A stretch of 36,989 nucleotides of DNA from contig JBOIEQ010000025.1 in assembly GCA_050741255.1 (NCBI GenBank), positions 1 to 36,989 of the forward strand. The letters are read 5' to 3'. Shown here one piece after another: positions 31,028-36,989 of this stretch. The notes under the pieces were generated by a model. The model was not told where the DNA came from, made no database searches, and saw nothing but the letters and a program-made list of their open reading frames with translations. The position numbers and the translations under genes were made by a program. The stretch's first letter is position 1, and each line of letters starts with the position of its first letter. Source of the DNA: CAZXNF01 sp050741255 (lineage in GTDB: Bacteria > Pseudomonadota > Gammaproteobacteria > Burkholderiales > SG8-41).

Positions 31028-32008
31028 CTATTCCACCTTGATGCCGGCGTCCTTCGTCACCTTCTGCCATTTCTCCACCTCGCTTTTCACGAAGTCGCCC
31101 CATTCCTTCGGCGTTGTCGTCTGCACTTCCACGCCGGCGGTCGTGAGCCTTTCGTCAGGCTGCGCGAGGATGCGGCGGATTTCGGCGTTCAGCTTGCCGA
31201 CCGTCTCCGGCGGCGTTTGGGCAGTTGTGAAGAAACCCTGCCAGTCGAGCACCGAAAACCCGGGTACGCCCGCCTCGGCGACCGTGGGTACGTCGGGCAG
31301 CGCCGGCGAGCGCTTGGACGCGGAGACGCCGAGCGCGCGCAGTTTGCCGGCCTTGATGAAGGCGATGGCCGAGGGCATGCTCGCGAAGCTGCCGGAAATC
31401 TGGCCGCCCACGAGATCCGCCATCGCGGGACCGCCGCCCTTGTACGGCACGTGCGTCACGTTGACCTTGCCGAGCAGCCTGAACAGCTCCACCGCCATGT
31501 GCGGCGCACCGCCGGTGCCGCTCGAACCGAATGTGAGCGTGCCCGGCTTCGCCCGCGCCAGCGCGAGCAGTTCTTTCACATCCTTCGCGGGCACCGATGG
31601 ATTGACCACCAGCACGTTGGCGACGTTCGCACTGTAAGTGACGGGCGCGAAGTCCTTCACGATGTCGTAGGGCATCTTGTAGAGACCCGCGTTGATGGCG
31701 AACGGACCGATGGTGCCGAGGACGACCGTGTAGCCGTCGGGTGCGGCACGCGCGACGATTTCGGAGCCGATCATGCCGTTGGCGCCCGGGCGGTTGTCGA
31801 TCACCACCTGTTGCGACCACGCATCCGACAGTTTCTGGCCGACGACGCGGGCCACCAGGTCGGTGGAGCCGCCGGGCGGAAAAGGCACGATCAGACGGAT
31901 GGGCCGGCTGGGGTAGGCCTGTCCTGAGCCTGTCGAAGAGGACTGCGCCCCGGCCACGGCAGCGGCGCCGGCAAGCACCAGGGTCGAAACAATACGCAGG
32001 CGAAGCAT
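31028..32008 (-). CDS. Bug/TctC-family substrate-binding protein with a repeat-derived N-terminal insertion
   Basis: A 326-residue binding protein. The ATG at 32008 has GGGAG upstream at a spacing of 8 nt; a frame extending to 32026 lacks a ribosome-binding site. The signal peptide ends AAVAGAQ. Between it and the conserved YPSRPIRLIVPFPPGGSTD are nine extra residues, SSSTGSGQA, absent from the other Bug proteins of this window, whose mature part starts one or two residues after the Gln. These are encoded by a dispersed-repeat sequence at 31921-31940. The ligand loops are normal (DNRPGANGMIG). It is cotranscribed with the alpha/beta hydrolase 8 nt downstream and divergent from an amidase operon. 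Confidence 0.93.
   Translation of the reverse strand: MLRLRIVSTLVLAGAAAVAGAQSSSTGSGQAYPSRPIRLIVPFPPGGSTDLVARVVGQKLSDAWSQQVVIDNRPGANGMIGSEIVARAAPDGYTVVLGTIGPFAINAGLYKMPYDIVKDFAPVTYSANVANVLVVNPSVPAKDVKELLALARAKPGTLTFGSSGTGGAPHMAVELFRLLGKVNVTHVPYKGGGPAMADLVGGQISGSFASMPSAIAFIKAGKLRALGVSASKRSPALPDVPTVAEAGVPGFSVLDWQGFFTTAQTPPETVGKLNAEIRRILAQPDERLTTAGVEVQTTTPKEWGDFVKSEVEKWQKVTKDAGIKVE
31921..31940. repeat. Dispersed repeat core inside a Bug coding sequence
   Basis: GTCCTGAGCCTGTCGAAG (31921-31938) is the core of a repeat that I recognise from intergenic regions of many proteobacteria, usually as TTCGACAGGCTCAGGAC. Here it lies in frame within the Bug gene, at the signal-peptide junction, and encodes SSSTGSGQ on the minus strand. 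Recognition is from memory; its copy number in this genome is unknown. Confidence 0.6.
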
Positions 32009-32131
32009 GTTGAGGACTCCCGTCATTCGTTAGAATCGAGCGAAACGATGCGGCAGCGTCGTCCCGGCTATCGTTGTTTTGTCCCCATCCAATGGCGCAA
32101 CGATTATAGCAACCACATTTTTACCCCCCCC
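32009..32131. promoter_or_regulatory. Divergent promoter region between Bug and amidase genes
   Basis: These 123 nt separate the two divergent genes. A weak sigma-70 candidate for the amidase is TTGTCC (32079-32084) with GATTAT (32102-32107) at a 17-nt spacer, four of six matches each. The stretch directly before the amidase ATG is T- and C-rich (ATTTTTACCCCCCCC) with no Shine-Dalgarno. No clear operator is seen. Confidence 0.35.
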
Positions 32132-33490
32132 ATGAAAATCTGGCACAACCCCGACCTCGTCTCCTTCGCCCGCCACCTGCCGGAACTGAAGAGCGGCAAG
32201 CTGACGCCACGCGACATCCTGGAACGCTGCATCGCGCACATCGATGCGCGCGAGAAAACGGTCAAGGCTTTCGTCACCATGGATCTCAAGGCCGCGCGTG
32301 CCGCGTCCGATGCCTCCGGCAAACGCTGGAAAGCTGGCCGCCCCCTGTCGCCGCTCGATGGCTGCCCGGTCGGCATCAAGGACATCATCGCCACCGCCGA
32401 TTTCCCCACCCAGATGAACAGCCCCGCGTTCAAGGGCTGGCAGTCGGGCCAGGACGCGGCCTGCGTGCACGCCTTGCGCCGCGCCGGCGCGGTCATTCCC
32501 GGCAAGATGGTGACCACCGAGTTCGCCATCGGCTACTCGGGACCGACCACCAATCCCTTCGATCCGAAGCGCACGCCCGGCGGCTCCTCCTCCGGCTCGG
32601 CCGCCGCCGTCGGCGCCGGCATGCTGCCGGTGGCGCTCGGCACGCAGACGCAGGCCTCGACGCTGCGCCCGGCCTCGTTCAACGGCGCGGTGGGCTTCAA
32701 GCCGACGCTGGGCTCGCTGCACATGGCGGGCATCCATCCGCTGTCCTCCACCTGCGACCATCTCGGCTTTATCGGCGCCACGCTGGAAGACGTCTGGCAC
32801 ACCGCGTCGCAGATCTCGCTGCAGGTCGGCGCGCCCGGCTACGGATTCCTGAACGGCGCCGCCGAAGTGCCGCCCGCACCGTTGCAGCCCCGCACACTCG
32901 TGCGCCTGTACACGAAGGGCTGGACGGAGATCGACGCCGCCACGGAAACCGCTTTCGAAGCGGTCGTCGAGCGCCTGCAGAAAAGCGGCGTCAAGATCGT
33001 CAGCAAGCACACCGACCCGGCCGTCGCCGCACTCGAAGCCGCGCTCGATGCCGGCGTGGACAGCGCGCTCTCCATCGTGGCCTACGAGCTGAAATGGCCC
33101 TACGCGGATTACGTTGCGCGCTTCGGCAAGCAGATCGGCGAGCGCATCCACAGCCTGCTGGACCGGGCGGACAAGCTGTCGCCCGCGGACTACGTCGCCC
33201 TGCTGGAAACCCGTCGGCGCATGCAGGCGCAGACGCGGGCGGTGATGGCGCAGGCCGGCGCGGAGGCCTGCCTGACCCTCGCCTCCAGCGGCCCCGCCAT
33301 CCTCGGCCACGACTACACCGGCAGCCGCACCTTCCTCGTCTACGGCTCCTGGCTGGGTTTTCCGGCCTTCGCGCTGCCGCTCCTGGATATCGGCGGGCTG
33401 CCGTGCGGGGTGCAGCTGCTCGGCGTCGATGGCGCGGATGGCGGGCTGTGCAGTACCGCGCGATGGATGCTGCAAACGTTCGCGCCCTGA
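32132..33490 (+). CDS. Amidase signature family amidase
   Basis: A 452-residue enzyme starting at MKIWHNPDLV. The Ser-cisSer-Lys triad of the amidase signature family is traceable: Lys83 in PVGIKDII, the Ser run in TPGGSSSGSAAAVGAG (cis-Ser about 154), and the nucleophile Ser176 in GTQTQASTLRPASFNG. The nucleophile motif departs from the common GTDTGGS or GTQTAGS by Gln-Ala before the Ser, but length and the downstream RPASF are kept. No signal peptide is present. It would hydrolyse an amide to an acid and ammonia. The following Bug gene (61 nt) and alpha-hydroxyacid oxidase suggest an uptake and degradation set for a hydroxy-amide or similar compound; this is inferred. The ATG has no Shine-Dalgarno. 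Confidence 0.9.
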   Translation: MKIWHNPDLVSFARHLPELKSGKLTPRDILERCIAHIDAREKTVKAFVTMDLKAARAASDASGKRWKAGRPLSPLDGCPVGIKDIIATADFPTQMNSPAFKGWQSGQDAACVHALRRAGAVIPGKMVTTEFAIGYSGPTTNPFDPKRTPGGSSSGSAAAVGAGMLPVALGTQTQASTLRPASFNGAVGFKPTLGSLHMAGIHPLSSTCDHLGFIGATLEDVWHTASQISLQVGAPGYGFLNGAAEVPPAPLQPRTLVRLYTKGWTEIDAATETAFEAVVERLQKSGVKIVSKHTDPAVAALEAALDAGVDSALSIVAYELKWPYADYVARFGKQIGERIHSLLDRADKLSPADYVALLETRRRMQAQTRAVMAQAGAEACLTLASSGPAILGHDYTGSRTFLVYGSWLGFPAFALPLLDIGGLPCGVQLLGVDGADGGLCSTARWMLQTFAP

Positions 33491-33551
33491 GCCGTTGGGG
33501 CACAATGCCGCCCACCGCAGTCAAAACAAGTACAACCGAGGAGAAACCGCC

Positions 33552-34538
33552 ATGAGGAGCACCCCCCGCAGTCTGCCGCGATACGCCTGCGCCGCCCTTG
33601 CCGCCTGCGCGGCGGCCGGTGCCTTGCCCGCGAACGCCCAGACCTGGCCCGCCAAACCCGTCCGCATGGTGGTGCCCTTCCCGCCCGGCGGCAACACCGA
33701 CATCATCGCGCGCATCGTGGTGCCGCGCGTGAGCGAGAACCTCGGCCAGCAGATCATCATCGACAACCGCGGCGGCGCCGGCAGCATCATCGGCACCGAA
33801 CTCGCGGCCCGCGCGCTGCCTGACGGCTACACCCTGCTGATGGTGTCGGCGGCGCACGTCATCAACCCGGCGATGGTGAAGAAGCTGCCCTACGATTCGA
33901 TCAAGGACTTCACGACCATCTCCGTCGTCGCCGACGTGCCGACGGCCTTCGTGGTGCATCCCTCGGTGCCCGTGACCACGGTCAAGGAATTCATCGCGCT
34001 GGCGCGCAAACGCCCGGGCGAACTCAACTACTCCACCGCCGGACGCGGCACCGTCGGCCATCTGGCCGGCGAGCTGCTGTCGGCGGCGGCCAAGATCAAA
34101 ATCGTGCATGTGGCCTACAAGGGATCCGGCCCCGCCGTGGTGGACCTGATGGCTGGCCACGTCCAGCTGCAGTTCGCCAGCATGCCGGCCGTGATCCAGT
34201 TCGTGCGCGGCGGCAAGCTGCGGCTGATCGCGCAGACCGGCGAGAAGCGCTCGCCCGCGGCCGCCGACACGCCGACCATGATCGAGTCCGGCCTGCCCGG
34301 CTTCGTGGTCTCCAGCGGCTTTGGGCTGATGGGACCGGCCGGACTGCCGCGTCCCATCGTCGATCGCGCGCATCAGGCGCTGAAGACCGCCTTGAACAAC
34401 CCCGACGTCCGCAAACAGCTCTCCGACCAGGGCGCCGATCCGGTCGGCAACACGCCGGAGGAGTACGACACCTTCAACAAGGCCGAGATCCAGAAGTGGA
34501 TCCGCGTCGCCCGCGAAGCCAACATTACGCCTGAGTAG
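33552..34538 (+). CDS. Bug/TctC-family tripartite tricarboxylate transporter substrate-binding protein
   Basis: A 328-residue binding protein; GAGGAGA lies 7 nt before the ATG. The signal peptide ends LPANAQ, then TWPAKPVRMVVPFPPGGNTD and DNRGGAGSIIG (Gly instead of Pro in the usual DNRPGA). The mid-region GRGTVGHLAGELL and HVAYKGSGPAVVDLMAGHV are family-typical. It lies between the amidase and the FMN-dependent oxidase in one direction with short gaps (61 and 37 nt), so it probably binds a substrate of those enzymes. As with the other four copies there is no TctA/TctB permease in the window. Confidence 0.93.
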   Translation: MRSTPRSLPRYACAALAACAAAGALPANAQTWPAKPVRMVVPFPPGGNTDIIARIVVPRVSENLGQQIIIDNRGGAGSIIGTELAARALPDGYTLLMVSAAHVINPAMVKKLPYDSIKDFTTISVVADVPTAFVVHPSVPVTTVKEFIALARKRPGELNYSTAGRGTVGHLAGELLSAAAKIKIVHVAYKGSGPAVVDLMAGHVQLQFASMPAVIQFVRGGKLRLIAQTGEKRSPAAADTPTMIESGLPGFVVSSGFGLMGPAGLPRPIVDRAHQALKTALNNPDVRKQLSDQGADPVGNTPEEYDTFNKAEIQKWIRVAREANITPE

Positions 34539-34575
34539 TTTCCGCATCCCAACGACGCACGGAAGAATCAAGACC

Positions 34576-35754
34576 ATGGCTGTGAACGCTCAACCCCTGA
34601 AGTCCCCCGCCCCCGCCGCGCCGCGCCAGGATCCGCACGGCCTGGAAAGCGCGACCCTCAGGAAAATCCAGGCCGAGAACGCGAAGCACTTCGTCAGCCT
34701 GCAGGAAATCGTGGCGGCCGCGCACCGCAACCTGTCGCGGTCGGTGTGGGACATGCTCTCCGGCGGTTCGGATTCCGAAATGACCCTGCGGCGCAACCGT
34801 TACGCGCTCGACAGCCTGGCGCTGCGCCAGCGCGTGATGGTGAACGTCACCAACATCGACACCACCACTTCGCTGCTCGGCCAGAAGATGCCGATCCCGG
34901 TGTTCATCGCGCCCATCGGCAACTACCTGCAACTGGCCGACCCGGAAGGCGCGCTGCCGGTGGCGCGCGCCGCCGCCGCCAAGGGCATGCCGGCCTTCAT
35001 CAGCACGGCGGCCAAGCCCGGCATCGACCTCATCGCGCAGTCCGTGCCGGAACCCATGATCTTCCAGCTCTACATCCGCAGCGACCGCGCCTGGGTCGCG
35101 GACATCCTCGACCGCGCCAAGGCGCTGGGCTACCGCGCGCTGTGCGTGACGGTGGACCGCGCCTATTACAGCCGGCGCGAGCGCGACATGATCAACCGCC
35201 TCGCGGTGCGCGAGGGCGGCATCAACACCCATCAATCAAGCCTGACCTGGGACGATGTGGTGTGGATGAAGAGCCACATGGGGCTGCCGCTGATCCTGAA
35301 AGGCATCGCCACCGCGGAGGACGCGAAACTGGCGGTCGAGCACGGCGCGGATGCGGTCTACGTCTCCAACCACGGCGGCCGCCAACTCGACCAGGCCCAG
35401 GGCAGCATCGAAGTGCTGCCGGAAGTCGTGCAGGCCGTGGACGGCCGCGCGGAAGTGCTGATGGACGGCGGCATCTGCCGCGGCACGGACATCGTGAAGG
35501 CGGTCGCGCTGGGCGCGCGTGCCGTCGGCGTGGGCAAGCTCTACGGCTGGGCGCTGGCGGCGGCCGGGCAGGCCGGCGTCGAGCGCATGATCGAGCTGCT
35601 CGAAGCGGAAATCCGCTCGACGCTGGGCTTGATGGGCGTCACCTCGCTCGCCCAACTCAACCCGTCCTGGGTGCGCCCGGGACAGCCCGTCCTCCCGCAG
35701 GGACCCGGCATTACCAGCCCCTTCCCGGTGTTTGAAGAGCAGAACCGCGGTTAA
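34576..35754 (+). CDS. FMN-dependent alpha-hydroxy-acid oxidase/dehydrogenase with altered active site
   Basis: A 392-residue member of the glycolate oxidase/lactate dehydrogenase family. Conserved parts: VTNIDTTTSLLGQKMPIPVFIAP, IFQLYIRSDR with Tyr166, TVD then RRERD (Arg), LILKGI with Lys242, SNHGGRQLD with the catalytic His266 and Arg269, and a (beta/alpha)8 phosphate loop. Two positions differ. The segment corresponding to YDYYASGAEDQ of plant glycolate oxidase is WDMLSGGSDSE, so the substrate-binding Tyr24 equivalent is Met60. The phosphate-site DGGxRRG is DGGICRG (Cys301). It should still bind FMN and abstract a proton, but probably on an unusual 2-hydroxyacid. It is the last gene after amidase and Bug. 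Confidence 0.9.
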   Translation: MAVNAQPLKSPAPAAPRQDPHGLESATLRKIQAENAKHFVSLQEIVAAAHRNLSRSVWDMLSGGSDSEMTLRRNRYALDSLALRQRVMVNVTNIDTTTSLLGQKMPIPVFIAPIGNYLQLADPEGALPVARAAAAKGMPAFISTAAKPGIDLIAQSVPEPMIFQLYIRSDRAWVADILDRAKALGYRALCVTVDRAYYSRRERDMINRLAVREGGINTHQSSLTWDDVVWMKSHMGLPLILKGIATAEDAKLAVEHGADAVYVSNHGGRQLDQAQGSIEVLPEVVQAVDGRAEVLMDGGICRGTDIVKAVALGARAVGVGKLYGWALAAAGQAGVERMIELLEAEIRSTLGLMGVTSLAQLNPSWVRPGQPVLPQGPGITSPFPVFEEQNRG

Positions 35755-35760
35755 GTGATC

Positions 35761-35865
35761 GTCATTCCCGCGAAGGCGGGAATCCATTGACGGATTCAGA
35801 TCTAAATAAAGCACCTTACAGTCCGATGGATTCCGGGTCGCGGCTGTCGCCTTGCCCGGAATGAC
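35761..35865. repeat. Composite REP-like element between convergent genes
   Basis: Two hairpins lie between the stops of the oxidase and the D-2-hydroxyacid dehydrogenase. The first pairs ATTCCCGC (35764-35771) with GCGGGAAT (35776-35783). The second pairs ATTCCGGG (35830-35837) with CCCGGAAT (35855-35862). The ends also mirror each other: GTCATTCC at 35761 with GGAATGAC at 35858-35865, and GGAATCCA with TGGATTCC inside. This is a pair of REP units in opposite orientation, a widespread repeat class, and it may end transcription from both sides. Confidence 0.85.
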
Positions 35866-35874
35866 GGCATCGGC

Positions 35875-36879
35875 TCAGCCGATCTCGTTTTCCAGCCGCT
35901 CGCCCCGGAGATAGCGGCCGAGGTTGCCGAGGAAGATCTCGATGCCGCGCGCGTAGTTGTTGGGTGAGGCCGCCGAGTTGTGCGGCGTCATGATCACGTT
36001 GGGCATGTCCCACAGCGGCGAATCCGTGGGCAGCGGTTCTTTCGAGAACACGTCGAGGTAGGCGCCGCGGATCTTGCCGGCCTTGAGCGTCGCGATCAGC
36101 GCCGGCTCGTCGATCACCTCCCCGCGCGCGATGTTCACGAAGCCCGCGTGCTTGCCCAGCAGGGCGAAGCGGCGGGCGTCCATGAGCCCGCGCGTCTCTT
36201 CCGTCAACGGGCAGGCGAGCACCAGCCAGTCGCACTTGGGCAACAGGCTGTCCAGCTCGCTCATCGCCACGACCCGATCGAAATGCGCGGCCGGCGCCAC
36301 GCTGCGGCGGATGCCGATCGTCTTCACGCCCATCGCCTGCAGGCAGCGCGCGATGGTGGCGCCGATGTGGCCCATCCCGATGATGATGGCCGTCTGACCG
36401 CGCAGGTCAGCCGGCTGCCGCGCGCCGAGCAGCGGGTCCCACTGGCGTTTGGCGCGGGTTTCGATCCAGTGCGGGAACCCGCGCGCGAGCATCATCAGGC
36501 CGGTGAACGCGGTGTACGCGACCGGCTCTGCGTTGGCACCGGCGCCCGAGGCGAACCGGACCTTGCGCTGGATCGACGGCTGGTACGGCGGCTGATCGGC
36601 GCCCGCGGACATGACCTGCAGCCACTTGAGGTTGGGCGCGCCGTCCACCATCGGCCAGAACACCGCCGCCGCCGGGGACAGATTGCTGCGATTGCTGCCT
36701 TCCCAGATGTCGCGCGAGTAATAGGCGGCTTCGATCCCCGCGACCTGCGCCGGCGTGAGCTTGAGAGCGGGCGTGAACGGCAGCAGCTCCAGCTTGCCCG
36801 GCGCGGTCTTCAGAACCGCATCGACCCGGTCCTTGTATTCGTTGATCACATTCTGCGACAGCAGCAACAGCGAAGGCAT
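35875..36879 (-). CDS. D-2-hydroxyacid dehydrogenase
   Basis: A 334-residue NAD(P)-dependent D-isomer-specific dehydrogenase. GGAG lies 5 nt before the ATG. The cofactor motif is IIIGMGHIGATIARCLQAMG. The catalytic residues are Arg in FVNIARGEVIDE, Glu in DVFSKEPLP and His in MTPHNSAASP. The N-terminal substrate-binding part (WLQVMSAGADQPPY) matches the GhrA/hydroxypyruvate reductase-like branch. Its product class, 2-ketoacids and 2-hydroxyacids, is the same as that of the convergent oxidase across the REP element, but the two are not cotranscribed. The start and stop are inside the window and the protein is complete. Confidence 0.93.
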   Translation of the reverse strand: MPSLLLLSQNVINEYKDRVDAVLKTAPGKLELLPFTPALKLTPAQVAGIEAAYYSRDIWEGSNRSNLSPAAAVFWPMVDGAPNLKWLQVMSAGADQPPYQPSIQRKVRFASGAGANAEPVAYTAFTGLMMLARGFPHWIETRAKRQWDPLLGARQPADLRGQTAIIIGMGHIGATIARCLQAMGVKTIGIRRSVAPAAHFDRVVAMSELDSLLPKCDWLVLACPLTEETRGLMDARRFALLGKHAGFVNIARGEVIDEPALIATLKAGKIRGAYLDVFSKEPLPTDSPLWDMPNVIMTPHNSAASPNNYARGIEIFLGNLGRYLRGERLENEIG

Positions 36880-36932
36880 TAAAGCTCCAATCCGTGGGGT
36901 GAGGTTGATTGAAGACGGTCAAAACCGGATTG

Positions 36933-36989
36933 GCCGCCAAGACGCCGAGGCGCCAAGGAAAGGCATTCAGATTTTGCAGTTCTTGGCGC
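36933..36989. repeat. Partial intergenic repeat at the right edge
   Basis: GCCGCCAAGACGCCGAGGCG begins a repeat type known from many bacterial intergenic regions. Within it GCGCCAAG (36950-36957) pairs with CTTGGCGC (36982-36989), with a 24-nt loop. The window ends here, so the outer arm of the expected inverted repeat is not visible. Confidence 0.6.

Noticed and set aside
1..36989. CRISPR arrays, tRNA or rRNA genes, insertion sequences, phage genes or a replication origin
   Set aside because: No regular spaced repeats, no tRNA-like cloverleaf or rRNA sequence, and no transposase, integrase or phage-type reading frame was found by reading both strands.

Overview
The window is about 37 kb of GC-rich, densely packed bacterial DNA. 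It most likely comes from a betaproteobacterium of the order Burkholderiales. The grounds are five solitary Bug/TctC-type periplasmic solute-binding proteins (a family expanded in Bordetella, Achromobacter and relatives), a HemP-TonB-ExbB-ExbD iron block, a canonical LexA with a CTGT-type SOS box, and Burkholderiales-type intergenic repeats. This assignment is inferred from gene content only. No rRNA, tRNA, CRISPR array, transposase or phage gene was seen.

Layout. (a) 1-4848, minus strand: a sulfatase followed by a Bug protein that ends in a clear terminator, then a 3-hydroxyisobutyrate-dehydrogenase-like enzyme, a NUDIX hydrolase and an edge-truncated metallo-beta-lactamase-fold hydrolase joined by short overlaps. 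(b) 4955-12908, plus strand: a metal-handling block. A Fur-box-like promoter precedes hemP, a small unknown gene, tonB, exbB, exbD and an FTR1-type iron permease; then come a TonB-dependent siderophore receptor with a PiuC/YbiX hydroxylase, a lipoprotein, and a PCuAC plus Sco copper-delivery pair. (c) 12934-18600, minus strand: a tightly overlapping operon of a thermostable-hemolysin-family protein, an AMP-binding enzyme fused in frame to a heme-oxygenase-like diiron (HDO) domain, an SDR, an OmpR-type response regulator and a histidine kinase. An 11-bp-phased direct repeat lies upstream. The HDO part is interrupted by a one-base frame change. (d) 18630-26501: a Bug gene and a LysR regulator (minus), divergent from a plus-strand operon of two polysaccharide-deacetylase-family genes (the second has lost its key residues), a quinone oxidoreductase, an ADP-forming type acyl-CoA synthetase and another Bug gene. 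(e) 26512-28165, minus: aspartate dehydrogenase and a nitroreductase-family protein. (f) 28267-30221, plus: an SOS unit with a LexA box, a Myb-like small protein, lexA and imuA, without imuB or dnaE2. (g) 30228-36879: Bug plus alpha/beta hydrolase (minus), divergent from amidase, Bug and an FMN-dependent alpha-hydroxyacid oxidase (plus), then a composite REP-like element and a convergent D-2-hydroxyacid dehydrogenase. A partial repeat closes the window.

The strongest candidate for something undescribed is the operon in (c): a putative lipid-modifying pathway encoded together with its own two-component system. Other points worth checking are the degenerate second deacetylase, a dispersed repeat used in frame inside a Bug precursor, the SOS cassette lacking its polymerase partners, and an alpha-hydroxyacid oxidase with an altered active site.
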